Origin: Burkholderia paludis
Lineage (GTDB): Bacteria; Pseudomonadota; Gammaproteobacteria; Burkholderiales; Burkholderiaceae
Direction: 5' to 3'
Assembly: GCF_000732615.1 (NCBI RefSeq)
Contig: NZ_JPGL01000022.1
Span: 1-64,000 of the forward strand
Length of the DNA stretch: 64,000 bases
The translations under genes and the position numbers were made by a program. The stretch's first letter is position 1; each line of letters starts with the position of its first letter. Positions 1 through 9,065 of the stretch are shown in pieces. The notes beneath the pieces were generated by a model. The model did not search any database, was not told where the DNA came from, and saw only the letters and a list, made by a program, of their open reading frames with translations.

Positions 1-399
1 GCGCGCGCCGATCTGCAGCGGCACGACCAGGTTCATCAGGCCGACCATGAACACCATCGCCATGAAGAAGATCATGATCACGCCGTGAGCCGTGAAGATC
101 TGGTCATAGTGGTGCGGCGGCAGATAGCCGGGCCCGTTGTACGAGAGCGCGAGCTGCATGCGCATCATGATCGCGTCGGCGAAGCCGCGCAGCAGCATGA
201 TCAGCGCGACGATGATGTACATCACGCCGATCTTCTTGTGGTCGACCGTGGTCAGCCATTCCGACCACAGCCATTTCCACCGGCCGGTGATCGTCAGCGC
301 GGCGAGCACGCCCAGCACGGCCAGACCCATGAGGACACCAGCCGACATGATGATGGGCTCGTGATACGGGATCGCCGAGAGTGTGAGTTTGCCGAACAT
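1..399 (-). CDS. cyoB: Cytochrome bo3 ubiquinol oxidase subunit I, N-terminal part (runs off left edge)
   Basis: Only the first 133 codons are present; the gene continues beyond base 1. The protein starts [20 protein letters not shown] and contains [18 protein letters not shown] and [19 protein letters not shown], which are hallmarks of haem-copper oxidase subunit I; the histidine in the TAHG segment is the expected low-spin haem ligand of the family. It is the catalytic, proton-pumping, inner-membrane subunit that oxidises ubiquinol and reduces oxygen. It starts 3 bases after the cyoA stop, so the two are translated as one operon, with cyoC and cyoD expected outside the window. Confidence 0.96.
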   Translation of the reverse strand, partial: MFGKLTLSAIPYHEPIIMSAGVLMGLAVLGVLAALTITGRWKWLWSEWLTTVDHKKIGVMYIIVALIMLLRGFADAIMMRMQLALSYNGPGYLPPHHYDQIFTAHGVIMIFFMAMVFMVGLMNLVVPLQIGAR

Positions 400-402
400 G
401 CG

Positions 403-1290
403 TTACCCCTTCGTGCCGCAGGCGGCGTCCTTCAGGTCGAGGACGTGGCCATCGTTGTATTTCGCGATGATGTTGTGAAAGAGCCGCGGATCGACCGACG
501 AGAAGTAGCGCACGGGCGCCTTCTCGCTGGGCTGCGCGACGGTGCCGTATACGGTCGCGTCGAGCCGGTCCGGCGATGCCTTCACCTTCTGCACCCATGC
601 ATCGAACTGTTCGCGCGGCTCGGCGAGCGTGCGGAACTTCATGTCGGAGAAGCCCCGGCCGCTGAAGTTCGCGGACGTGCCCGCATAGTTGCCGGGCTCG
701 TCGGCGATCAGATGCAGGCGCGTCTGCATGCCGGCCATCGCGTAGACCTGGCCGCCGAGCTGAGGAATGAAGAACGAGTTCATCACCGAATCCGACGTGA
801 TGCGGAAGTTCACCGGCGTGCCGACGGGAATCGCCAGCTGGTTCACCGACGCGATGCCGAGTTCCGGATAGATGAACAGCCACTTCCAGTCGAGCGCGAC
901 GACCTCGATATCGATCGGCTTCACCGACGACTCGAGCGGCTTGTACGGGTCGAGCTCGTGCGTGGTCTTCCACGTGAGCACGCCGAGGAACAGGATGATG
1001 AGCGTCGGCACCGTCCAGATCACGACCTCGATCGCGGTCGAGTGCGACCAGTTCGGCGCGTAGGTTGCATTGCGGTTCGATGCGCGATAACGCCACGCGA
1101 ACCACAGCGTGAGCAGGATCACCGGCACGACGACGACCAGCATCGCCCACGTGGACGTCGCGATCAGCGCCTTTTCGGCGGCACCCACGCTTCCTTTCGG
1201 ATTTAGTACATCTAAATTACAACCTGACAGGCTCAAAGCCGTGCCGATTGACATCAGCGCCGACCAGCCTCTTGAAGCTCTTCTTTTCAT
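403..1290 (-). CDS. cyoA: Cytochrome bo3 ubiquinol oxidase subunit II
   Basis: This 295-residue protein has an N-terminal signal with a lipobox (SLSGC, Cys at about residue 24), two membrane helices (about 45-70 and 90-110) and a C-terminal periplasmic cupredoxin-like domain with VVALDWKWLFIYPE and SVMNSFFIPQLGGQVYAM. The Cu-A ligands of cytochrome c oxidases are not present, as expected for a quinol oxidase. It supports subunit I in ubiquinol oxidation. Length matches the family. It is the first gene of the cyo operon. Confidence 0.95.
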   Translation of the reverse strand: MKRRASRGWSALMSIGTALSLSGCNLDVLNPKGSVGAAEKALIATSTWAMLVVVVPVILLTLWFAWRYRASNRNATYAPNWSHSTAIEVVIWTVPTLIILFLGVLTWKTTHELDPYKPLESSVKPIDIEVVALDWKWLFIYPELGIASVNQLAIPVGTPVNFRITSDSVMNSFFIPQLGGQVYAMAGMQTRLHLIADEPGNYAGTSANFSGRGFSDMKFRTLAEPREQFDAWVQKVKASPDRLDATVYGTVAQPSEKAPVRYFSSVDPRLFHNIIAKYNDGHVLDLKDAACGTKG

Positions 1291-1360
1291 TATACCGCCC
1301 GAGGGTCATTGAATCCGTTTGCGTATGCCCGATGCGCATTCGATCCACGAAAGTGGCCGA

Positions 1361-1388
1361 ATCATACGTCGCGCGAGTACGATGAAAA
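1361..1388 (-). promoter_or_regulatory. Candidate promoter of the cyo operon
   Basis: On the minus strand TTTTCA (1383-1388) and TATGAT (1361-1366) are separated by 16 bases and lie about 70 bases upstream of cyoA. Both hexamers are imperfect, so this is a pattern-based guess. The rest of the 272-base gap 1291-1562 shows no gene. Confidence 0.3.
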
Positions 1389-1562
1389 ACCGGCGGATGC
1401 GGCAAATCATCATTGCAGAATCTGCGGTGAGACACATTGTCGCGGGGCAATTTCACGCAGTCACACGCGGGGCCCGCGCGATTCGCGCCGGCCCCCAATC
1501 GATGCGCGCGCAACGACCGCATCGCGCCATGCGATGCGGCCGGCACGCGCGGCTTGCCGCGA

Positions 1563-3092
1563 TCAGTCACGCGTCGACGCCATGTACGACGGCAGCGCCT
1601 GCGCCGGGCCGTCCCCTGCCGGCACCTTCGAATGGCTGGCTTCCTGGATCAGCTTGCCGACGGTCGGGTCGATCGCGTCGGTGAACGGCTTCGGGTAGAT
1701 GCCGACCGCCAGCACGATCAGCGCGAGCGACGCGAACATGACGATTTCGCGACGATTCAGGTCGGCGAGCTTCGCGATCCGCTGGCTGTCGACCTTGCCG
1801 AACACGACGCGCTTGAGCATCCACAGCGTGTACGACGCGCTGAGAATCAGCGTCAGCGCCGCGATCGCGCCGATCCAGAAGTTGAAACGAATCGCGCCCA
1901 TGATGACCATGAATTCACCGACGAACCCCGACGTGCCCGGCAGGCCCACGTTGGCCATCGCGAACAGCACCGTGAAGGTCGCGAAACGCGGCATCACGCC
2001 CGCCACGCCGCCGTATGCGGCGATCTCGCGCTGCTTTGTGCGATCGACGAGCACGTTCACGCACAACAGCATTGCGCCGGCGACGAAGCCGTACGACACG
2101 AGCTGCACGATCGCGCCTTCGACGCCGATGCGGTTGAACAGGAACAGCCCGAGCGTGACGATCCCCATGTGCGCGACCGTCGAATACGCGAGCAGCTTGC
2201 CGAGATCGGTCTGCGCGAGCGCGATCAGGCTCGCATAGACGATCGCGAACAGCGACAGCGCGATCACGGCCGGCGCGAAGAAGTGGCTCGCATCGGGCGT
2301 GATGGGCAGCGCGAAGCGCAGGAACCCGTAGCCGCCGAGCTTGAGCATCGCGAGCATCAGCGCGGCGCCGGTCGGGCCGTCCGTATAGACGTCGCTCAAC
2401 CAGGTGTGGACCGGCCACATCGGCACCTTGACCGCGAACGCGGCGAAGAAACCGAGGAATACCAGCAACTGCGGCGCGAAGCCGAGCTGCAGCGTGTGCC
2501 ACACGGCCATGTCGAACGTATGCGACTGTGCGTACAGGTACAGGATCGCCATCAGCAGCATCAGCGAGCCGGCGAACGAGATGAAGAAGAACTTCACGGC
2601 CGCGTAGACGCGACGCTCCCGCCCCCACGTACCGATCAGCAGGTACAGCGGGATCAGCGTCGCCTCGAAGAAGATGAAGAACAGCAACCCGTCCTGCGCG
2701 ACGAACACGCCGACCATCAGCCCCGACAGGATCAGGAACGACGCGTAGTACTGCGCGACGCGAACCGTGACCGACTCCCACGACGCGACCACCACCACGA
2801 GCGTCGTGAACGCGGTCAGCACGACGAGCCACAGCGACGCGCCGTCGATGCCGACCCGCCATCCGGAACCGAACGCCGCCAGCCAGTCGCGGTTTTCCAC
2901 GAACTGCATCGCCCCCGAATGCGCATCGAAACCGGTGACCAGCGGGACGACGGCCGCGAGCCCCACCAGCGCGCCGACGAGCGCGATCAGTCGCGTTCGA
3001 CGTGGATGACGGTCGGAACCGGCGCGCAGCAGGCACGCGCCAAACAGGATCGGAGCCCAGATGGCCAGGCTCAGGAACGGGAAATCATGCAT
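1563..3092 (-). CDS. Orphan NuoM-like proton-translocating subunit (complex I / antiporter family)
   Basis: This 509-residue, about 14-helix protein belongs to the Proton_antipo_M family. It carries the residues expected for proton transfer in NuoM: Glu143 in FFEATLIPLYLL, Lys222 in FAVKVPMWP with His229 following, and Lys251 in MLKLGGYGFLRF. Family length for NuoM is about 490-510. No other nuo gene is adjacent; its neighbours are cyoAB. It could be a second-copy complex I subunit, part of a simplified ion-translocating module, or an antiporter-like protein. The family assignment is firm, the physiological role is not. Confidence 0.85.
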   Translation of the reverse strand: MHDFPFLSLAIWAPILFGACLLRAGSDRHPRRTRLIALVGALVGLAAVVPLVTGFDAHSGAMQFVENRDWLAAFGSGWRVGIDGASLWLVVLTAFTTLVVVVASWESVTVRVAQYYASFLILSGLMVGVFVAQDGLLFFIFFEATLIPLYLLIGTWGRERRVYAAVKFFFISFAGSLMLLMAILYLYAQSHTFDMAVWHTLQLGFAPQLLVFLGFFAAFAVKVPMWPVHTWLSDVYTDGPTGAALMLAMLKLGGYGFLRFALPITPDASHFFAPAVIALSLFAIVYASLIALAQTDLGKLLAYSTVAHMGIVTLGLFLFNRIGVEGAIVQLVSYGFVAGAMLLCVNVLVDRTKQREIAAYGGVAGVMPRFATFTVLFAMANVGLPGTSGFVGEFMVIMGAIRFNFWIGAIAALTLILSASYTLWMLKRVVFGKVDSQRIAKLADLNRREIVMFASLALIVLAVGIYPKPFTDAIDPTVGKLIQEASHSKVPAGDGPAQALPSYMASTRD

Positions 3093-3810
3093 GTCAACAA
3101 GGCCTTGATGATGTCACGCACTGCATCGGGGACAGGCGGGACGATGGGGACGAAATCGAATCGACAGATAGATTTCGTGAATCGCCAATGTTGGCAAAAT
3201 GTAAAGTGGCATCACTGGAAAACTTGACGCCGCTCAAACGCGATCGGGTTAACCAGCATAAAGCGATTGATTATTTTTTGCAGCGCAGCAGACCTGCAAT
3301 TTTTAGCGAGAGCCTAGGGTACTGATTTATATACGTAATTTTTTGCCCCTTGCGAGGCGGCACATGACGCGAATCGACGCAGCGCCGCAATTTTGGCGTC
3401 TGCACACCCTGTAAAGGGGCAGAGCATGGCGACTGATATGTCATTTCGCGCTGATTCTGTACCGTCTGAACCTTACATAAATACTTTCATTTTCATTTCA
3501 TTTTGACGACCCGATGCCGCCGGCGCGGATGCCCCATGCATTCGTTCGGCGTCCGGCAGGCATGGCATCGTCGATGCCTCCCCTACCCCGCTGCGGGCAC
3601 CGATGACTCGAGCGAACCCTGAGCGCATCGACATTGCACGATGCCGGCTGGGACGGTGAATTGCGCCGAACGGAAAAAGTAAGGCGATCGCCGGATCGCC
3701 CGGCGCCAATCCGTCCATGTAATGTTCGGCTGCACGGGTCGGCGGCCTGCGTCAGGTCCGGCCATCGACGCTGGCCTGGCCGCAACGTGCTTTGCGCACC
3801 GGAAAAGAAA
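3093..3810. other. Gene-poor AT-richer interval upstream of the nuoM-like gene
   Basis: About 720 bases without a convincing gene. The stretch 3180-3510 is clearly AT-richer than its surroundings and contains runs such as GATTATTTTTTGC and closely spaced TTTCATT repeats near 3485-3503. It probably holds the promoter of the nuoM-like gene, but I could not single out a convincing -35/-10 pair. The open frames from 3500 to 3780 show no recognisable protein. Confidence 0.4.
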
Positions 3811-3841
3811 AGCCCCGCAAGTCCGAGAACTTGCGGGGCTT
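3810..3841 (-). terminator. Intrinsic terminator of tRNA-Ser
   Basis: A 13-base perfect stem (3810-3822 with 3829-3841), loop of 6, followed on the minus strand by a CTTTTCTTTTCC tract. It lies 12 bases past the CCA end of the tRNA. Confidence 0.85.
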
Positions 3842-3853
3842 TGTCACCGCTTT

Positions 3854-3947
3854 TGGCGGAGACGGAGGGATTCGAACCCTCGATCCAGGTTTTGGCCCAG
3901 ATGCTCCCTTAGCAGGGGAGTGCCTTCGACCTCTCGGCCACGTCTCC
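3854..3947 (-). tRNA. serX: tRNA-Ser(GCU)
   Basis: On the minus strand the sequence folds into a class II tRNA: 7-bp acceptor GGAGACG/CGTCTCC, discriminator G, encoded CCA, D-arm GGCCGAGAGGTC, anticodon loop CTGCTAA with anticodon GCT (complement of 3911-3913), a long variable arm and GGTTCGAATCC in the T-arm. It decodes AGC/AGU serine codons. It is a separate transcription unit between lysC and the nuoM-like gene, with its own promoter and terminator. The symbol is the usual one for this isoacceptor in some annotations and is not certain. Confidence 0.96.
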
Positions 3948-3990
3948 CAAACTTTCGCTCGCACCAGGGAGGCAGTGCGACGAGAACGAA

Positions 3991-4019
3991 ATAATATAGG
4001 GTTTCGAACCGCGAGTCAA
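3991..4019 (-). promoter_or_regulatory. Sigma-70 promoter of tRNA-Ser
   Basis: Minus strand TTGACT (4014-4019), 17-base spacer, TATTAT (3991-3996). The -10 ends 44 bases before the mature 5' end, leaving room for a short leader of about 35 bases. Confidence 0.75.
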
Positions 4020-4060
4020 TTTCCGTGATGCATTTTTCTCAACGCATCACGAAAATTTCA

Positions 4061-5311
4061 TCATGCCTGGTCGAGTTCGAATGCCTTGTGCAACGCGCGG
4101 ACGGCCAGTTCCATGTATTTCTCGTCGATCAGCACCGAAATCTTGATTTCGGACGTCGAGATCATCTGGATGTTGATGCCCTCTTCCGACAGCGTGCGGA
4201 ACATCTTGCTCGCGACGCCCACGTGCGAACGCATGCCGACGCCGACGACCGACACCTTCGACACCTTCGGGTCGCCCTGCACCTGCTCGGCGTTCACGTG
4301 ACCCTTCACCTGGTTGGTGAGGATGTCCATCGCCTTCTGGTAGTCGCCACGGCCGACCGTGAACGTGAAGTCGGTCTTGCCTTCGACGCTCTGGTTCTGG
4401 ATGATCATGTCGACGTCGACGTTCGCGTCGGCGACCGGACCGAGGATCTGATACGCGATGCCCGGCTTGTCGGGCACGCCCATCACAGCAATGCGTGCTT
4501 CGTCGCGCTGGAACGCGATGCCGGAAATGACTGCCTTTTCCATGGTCTCGTCTTCTTCAAAAGTAATCAGGGTGCCCGAGCGCATTTCTTCGTCGAGCGC
4601 AATCAGCGGATCGGTCAGGCTCGACAGCACGCGCGTCTTCACCTGGTATTTGCCGGCGAATTCGACCGAGCGGATCTGCAGGACCTTCGAGCCGAGGCTG
4701 GCCATTTCCAGCATCTCCTCGAACGTCACGCGATCGAGGCGCCGCGCCTCTTCGACCACCCGCGGATCGGTCGTGTAGACGCCGTCGACATCCGTATAGA
4801 TCAGGCACTCTTCGGCACCCAGCGCAGCCGCGACCGCCACCGCCGACGTGTCCGAGCCGCCACGGCCGAGCGTCGTGATGTGACCGTCCGGATCGACGCC
4901 CTGGAAGCCCGTGATGATCACGACCTTGCCGGCATTCAGATCGGCCTTCACGCGCTCGTCGTCGATCGAGTGAATGCGCGCCTTCGTAAATGCGCTGTCG
5001 GTCTTGATCGGTACTTGCCAGCCGGCGTAGCTCACGGCCTCGACGCCGATTTCCTGCAGCGCGATCGACAGCAGGCCGACGCTGACCTGTTCGCCGGTCG
5101 ACGCGATCATGTCGAGCTCGCGCGGGCTCGGCTGGCTCGAAATCTCTTTTGCGAGACCGAGCAGACGGTTGGTTTCGCCGGACATCGCGGACGGCACGAC
5201 CACCATCTGGTGCCCGGCCTGATGCCATTTTGCGACGCGTTTCGCGACGTTCTTGATGCGCTCGACCGAGCCCATCGAAGTGCCGCCGTATTTGTGTACG
5301 ATGAGTGCCAT
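4061..5311 (-). CDS. lysC: Aspartate kinase (aspartokinase)
   Basis: This 416-residue enzyme phosphorylates aspartate, the first step to lysine, threonine, methionine and diaminopimelate. The start is set at [15 protein letters not shown], the conserved N-terminus with the KYGGTS nucleotide motif; the open frame extends a further 54 codons upstream but that extension is arginine-rich and not family-like. The kinase domain covers about 1-240 ([12 protein letters not shown] near 160) and two C-terminal ACT domains follow, so lysine/threonine feedback is expected. It lies 343 bases after tilS. No lysine riboswitch is visible upstream, and no good Shine-Dalgarno precedes this ATG. Confidence 0.95.
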   Translation of the reverse strand: MALIVHKYGGTSMGSVERIKNVAKRVAKWHQAGHQMVVVPSAMSGETNRLLGLAKEISSQPSPRELDMIASTGEQVSVGLLSIALQEIGVEAVSYAGWQVPIKTDSAFTKARIHSIDDERVKADLNAGKVVIITGFQGVDPDGHITTLGRGGSDTSAVAVAAALGAEECLIYTDVDGVYTTDPRVVEEARRLDRVTFEEMLEMASLGSKVLQIRSVEFAGKYQVKTRVLSSLTDPLIALDEEMRSGTLITFEEDETMEKAVISGIAFQRDEARIAVMGVPDKPGIAYQILGPVADANVDVDMIIQNQSVEGKTDFTFTVGRGDYQKAMDILTNQVKGHVNAEQVQGDPKVSKVSVVGVGMRSHVGVASKMFRTLSEEGINIQMISTSEIKISVLIDEKYMELAVRALHKAFELDQA

Positions 5312-5654
5312 TGTCGTTCTGAACTGGAGGAGAAACCGCACGGGCGCGCTGGGCAGGCCGCGTAGCCGTTCGGTCACGCGGCTTGTGGCTGTGGACGGAC
5401 GACGAGGGAGACGGCTGGAACGCAACACGCAAGCGTGACGGAATTTGCCCGGAAGGCCGATCAGGCCGCGCAAACCGGGTACGTCACGCGGAAAACCTGC
5501 ACAAATCGCTCAAAAATCGAGCCGAGCAAACGACCGAGCGTACCCGATAGAGGCCCGCTTGACAAGCCGCCCGCCATGCCTGCGGCCGTTCCGGCGCCGT
5601 TTACCAAATGGTGAAAACCGGCGCGCCATCGCGCCGCCGGAAGCGGCCCGGCCG
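5312..5654. other. Intergenic region between tilS and lysC
   Basis: 343 bases without a supportable gene. It probably holds the lysC promoter, but no clear -35/-10 pair or riboswitch-like structure was identified. Confidence 0.4.
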
Positions 5655-7073
5655 CTATGCGACCAGCAGGTCGGGACGCCACTCGATCCGGCGCCACGCG
5701 CCGCCGGACGCCCCGTCGCCGGGCAGGTCGACGTCGCGATTCATGCCGAGGCGCGGCACGTAGATCAAGCGGTCGCCCGCGAACAGCAGCGGCACGTCAC
5801 GCTGCCACGCCGGCACGCCGCGCTCCTGGAACAGGTTCTTCAGCGTGCGGCTCGGCCCGCCCGGCGACGTGCGCATCCGCTCACCGCCCGCGCGGGCGCG
5901 TGCCGCCAGTCGCGCACCGCGCAGCAGCGCCTCCGGCACCGCGCCGGCGCCTCCCGCCTCGGCCGGCGCGAACACGTACGTGCCGCGCCATCCCGGCAAA
6001 TGCCAGACTTCCTGTCCGGCCCACGCCAGCCCCGCTTCCGGGCGCGGGGCGCCCGTGCCGTCATCGGCCGGTTCGCTGCTGTCGCCCGCTTCCCAGTAAA
6101 CGACGTCGCGATAGAGCCGCAGGCATTGACCCGCGTGATCGACGCGCAGCGCATGCGCGTCGTGCGCGGCGCGCAGTTGCCGCATCATGTTGGCGAGCCG
6201 GGCGGCCGATGCACCCGGCAAACCGAGCCGGCGCATCCAGAAGCGCAACAGGTTCGCGCCGCGCGTGTCGTCGAACGCGACCAGCGCGTCGCGCGACAAC
6301 GCGTGTCCGTCGTCACGGGCGGCCACCGCGAAGTCCAGTTCCGCCAGATCGTCGAGCAGCCGCTGCGCGGCGGCCGCATGCTGGGCCGCGCGGCCGAGTG
6401 CGTCGCGAAAGCCCGGGAAATGCACGGCCAGCGCCGGCAGCACGTCGATGCGCAGCGCATTGCGCGCGTAGCGGGTGTCGCCGTTCGATTCGTCGTCGAT
6501 CCATGCAAGCGCGTGCTGCGCCGCATAGCGCTCGAGTTGCGCGCGCAGCAGTTGCAGCAACGGACGCACGCGCTCGACGTCCACGCCGTCGGGACGATAG
6601 CGCGGCGCCATGGCGGCAAGCCCCGCGACACCGGCGCCGCGCAACAACTGCAGCAGCACGGTTTCGGCCTGGTCGTCCGCATGCTGCGCGAGCCACAGCG
6701 TGGCCGCGCCGCGGCGCTCGCACATCGCGTCGAGCGCCGCGTAGCGCCGCTCGCGGGCGGTCGCCTCGATACCGAGGCCGCTGTCGCGCGGCACGTCGAC
6801 GCGCATCGACTCGAATTCAACCCCGAGTCGCGCGGCCTCTGCTTCGGCATGCGCGGCCCATGCGTCGGCGTTCGCACTCAGCCCGTGATGCACGTGCAGC
6901 GCGACGCAGCGCGACGCACCCGCCGCACGCACGGCCGCGTCGAGCAGCACCGTCGAATCGAGGCCGCCGCTGTACGCGATCGCGATGCGCGCTTCGGGCG
7001 GCACGCCGGAAAGCGCAACGCCGACCGCGTCGAGGACGACGCGGTCGGCGGAGTATTCGGTCGGCGGGATCAC
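5655..7073 (-). CDS. tilS: tRNA(Ile)-lysidine synthase
   Basis: This 472-residue N-type ATP pyrophosphatase has the PP-loop AYSGGLDSTVLLDA near residue 33, then HVHHGLSANAD and QHADDQAETVLLQLLRGAG. It attaches lysine to C34 of the AUA-reading tRNA-Ile. The C-terminal TilS substrate-binding domain is present (FQERGVPAWQRDVPLLF). Length fits the family. It follows accA by 46 bases on the same strand, so they are probably co-transcribed, as in many betaproteobacteria. Confidence 0.94.
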   Translation of the reverse strand: MIPPTEYSADRVVLDAVGVALSGVPPEARIAIAYSGGLDSTVLLDAAVRAAGASRCVALHVHHGLSANADAWAAHAEAEAARLGVEFESMRVDVPRDSGLGIEATARERRYAALDAMCERRGAATLWLAQHADDQAETVLLQLLRGAGVAGLAAMAPRYRPDGVDVERVRPLLQLLRAQLERYAAQHALAWIDDESNGDTRYARNALRIDVLPALAVHFPGFRDALGRAAQHAAAAQRLLDDLAELDFAVAARDDGHALSRDALVAFDDTRGANLLRFWMRRLGLPGASAARLANMMRQLRAAHDAHALRVDHAGQCLRLYRDVVYWEAGDSSEPADDGTGAPRPEAGLAWAGQEVWHLPGWRGTYVFAPAEAGGAGAVPEALLRGARLAARARAGGERMRTSPGGPSRTLKNLFQERGVPAWQRDVPLLFAGDRLIYVPRLGMNRDVDLPGDGASGGAWRRIEWRPDLLVA

Positions 7074-7119
7074 GATATGGACGCGCGCACTGCGGCGCGC
7101 GAATTGAACACGCGGGCGG

Positions 7120-8091
7120 TCATGCGCCCGGCGTGGTTTCCTTGAACTTGCCGTAGGCCATCAGGCGCTCGAAACGGCGCTCGCGCAGCGCATCGATGCT
7201 CATGCCCTGGAACTGGCGCAGCGAATCGGCAAGCGCACGGCGCAGCAGCGCGGCCATGCCCTTCGGATCGCGATGCGCGCCGCCGAGCGGCTCGTTGATG
7301 ATCTTGTCGATCAGGCCGAGCGCCTTCAGGCGGTGCGCGGTCAGGCCCAGCGCTTCCGCCGCTTCAGGCGCCTTCGCGGCGCTCTTCCACAGGATCGATG
7401 CGCAGCCTTCCGGCGAAATCACCGAGTAGGTGGAGAACTGCAGCATCATCACGGTGTCGGCCACCGCGACCGCGAGCGCGCCGCCCGAACCGCCCTCGCC
7501 GATCACCGTCGTGATGATCGGCGTCTTCAGCTCGGCCATCACGTACAGGTTGCGGCCGATCGCTTCCGACTGGCCGCGCTCTTCCGCGCCGATGCCCGGA
7601 TAGGCGCCCGGCGTATCGACGAACGTGAAGATCGGCAGCCCGAACTTCTCGGCGAGACGCATCAGGCGTTCGGCCTTGCGATAGCCTTCCGGACGCGGCA
7701 TCCCGAAGTTGCGCGCAGCACGCTCCTTCGTGTCGCGGCCCTTCTGGTGACCGATCACCATGCACGGATGGCCGCCGAAACGGGCGAGACCGCCGACGAT
7801 CGACAGATCGTCCGCGAACGCGCGGTCGCCATGCAGCTCGTGAAAATCGGTGAACAGTTCCGCGACGTAATCGAGCGTGTACGGACGCTGCGGATGCCGC
7901 GCGATCTGCGAAACCTGCCACGGCGACAGGTTCGCGTAGAGATCTTTCGTCAGTTGCTGGCTTTTCTTCGACAGCCGCTCGATTTCTTCCGAAATGTCGA
8001 CAGCCGAGTCGTCCTGCACGAATCGCAGCTCTTCGATCTTGGCCTCGAGTTCGGCGATCGGCTGTTCGAAATCCAGAAACGTGGTCTTCAT
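7120..8091 (-). CDS. accA: Acetyl-CoA carboxylase carboxyltransferase subunit alpha
   Basis: The 323-residue protein starts [21 protein letters not shown] and includes [52 protein letters not shown] and [10 protein letters not shown]. These are standard AccA motifs for the carboxyl transfer from biotin to acetyl-CoA. It works with AccD, BCCP and AccC in malonyl-CoA synthesis in the cytoplasm. Length is typical (about 320). Confidence 0.97.
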   Translation of the reverse strand: MKTTFLDFEQPIAELEAKIEELRFVQDDSAVDISEEIERLSKKSQQLTKDLYANLSPWQVSQIARHPQRPYTLDYVAELFTDFHELHGDRAFADDLSIVGGLARFGGHPCMVIGHQKGRDTKERAARNFGMPRPEGYRKAERLMRLAEKFGLPIFTFVDTPGAYPGIGAEERGQSEAIGRNLYVMAELKTPIITTVIGEGGSGGALAVAVADTVMMLQFSTYSVISPEGCASILWKSAAKAPEAAEALGLTAHRLKALGLIDKIINEPLGGAHRDPKGMAALLRRALADSLRQFQGMSIDALRERRFERLMAYGKFKETTPGA

Positions 8092-8194
8092 GTGTTCGAA
8101 TCCTTGGGTCTTGCGGCAGCGCGTATTCTACCCGCGCGGGCGACGCTCAAAACCGACTCTCAACTATTGATGTTTAAAACCCGATAGCCACAGC

Positions 8195-9022
8195 TCAGGC
8201 GTCGGCGTCAGCCGCATCGAGGCTGCGCCACATGTACCAGGTCGCGACGGTGCGCCACGGCTCCCAGTTGGCCGCAACCTCGCGCGCCTCGCTGCGCGTG
8301 ACGGGTTCCCCGCTGAAGTAATTGACGCTGATCGCGCGGATCAGGCCCGGGTCGTCGAGCGGCAGCACGTCTGGCCGCGACAGGTTGAAGATCAGGAACA
8401 TCTCGGCCGTCCAGCGGCTGATGCCGCGGATCTGCGTGAGCTCCTCGATCACGTCCTCGTCGTCCATCGACGTCCACTTGTCGACGTGCAGCGCGCCCGA
8501 CACGAAATGCTGCGCGAGATCGAGGATATATTCCGTCTTGCGTTTCGACAGCCCGCACGCGATCAACTTGTCCGCGCCGAGCCGGATCACCGGCTGCGGC
8601 GCGAGTTTCGGACAGGCGTCCCCGATGCGCGCCCACAGCGACTGGGCGGACGGCACCGAAATCTGCTGGCCGACGACCGAGCGCGCGAGCGTGACGAACG
8701 GGTCGCCGCGCTTCACGAGATGGGCGGGACCGAACTTCGGAATCAGCTTCTTCAGGATCCGGTCACGCTTGACGAGATCGGCACACGCCTTGTCCCAGTA
8801 GGCCGGGCGTACGACCACCTCTTCGCCGTCCGCTTCGGACACACGGGTCTTGCGGGCCGCGTCGGCGGCCGGCAGCACGACCGCCGGCTGCGCGTGACCG
8901 TTGAGCGCGCCGTTCGGCGCGGCGCGTGTTGCGTCCGACTTCGCCGCCGGCACGCGCTTGGCTGCCGGACGCGCGGCGACAGGGGTCGCGCGCCTGACCG
9001 GCGCTTTTCTGGCCGTTGCCAT
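8195..9022 (-). CDS. HhH-GPD DNA glycosylase (3-methyladenine glycosylase II type)
   Basis: 275 residues. The catalytic core starts near residue 75 (VRPAYWDKACADL) and includes SVVGQQISV, the helix-hairpin-helix LTQIRGISRWTAEMFLIF and the catalytic-Asp segment LPLDDPGLIRAI, all typical of AlkA/Mag base-excision glycosylases that remove alkylated purines. The first 75 residues are Ala/Pro/Lys/Arg-rich and probably disordered and DNA-contacting; this extension is unusual for E. coli AlkA but lies in the same frame with an ATG. It is in the cysS-accA minus-strand cluster, 42 bases from cysS. Confidence 0.88.
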   Translation of the reverse strand: MATARKAPVRRATPVAARPAAKRVPAAKSDATRAAPNGALNGHAQPAVVLPAADAARKTRVSEADGEEVVVRPAYWDKACADLVKRDRILKKLIPKFGPAHLVKRGDPFVTLARSVVGQQISVPSAQSLWARIGDACPKLAPQPVIRLGADKLIACGLSKRKTEYILDLAQHFVSGALHVDKWTSMDDEDVIEELTQIRGISRWTAEMFLIFNLSRPDVLPLDDPGLIRAISVNYFSGEPVTRSEAREVAANWEPWRTVATWYMWRSLDAADADA

Positions 9023-9065
9023 CTTGCCTCCTACCTGACGGATCGGTCAGTGGAACGCGCCGCGC

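Noticed and set aside
1437..3227. A 596-codon plus-strand frame opposite the nuoM-like gene
   Set aside because: Composition (Arg, Gln, His, Asp) is that of an antisense shadow.
3634..3912. Small plus-strand frame across the tRNA-Ser
   Set aside because: It runs through a tRNA and its terminator, so it cannot be a typical gene.
3854..4060. tRNA-Ser as integration site of a genomic island
   Set aside because: No integrase nearby, no duplicated tRNA 3' end in the window, and flanking genes are core genes.
5312..5654. Lysine riboswitch before lysC
   Set aside because: No conserved lysine-box pattern or terminator/antiterminator pair could be seen.
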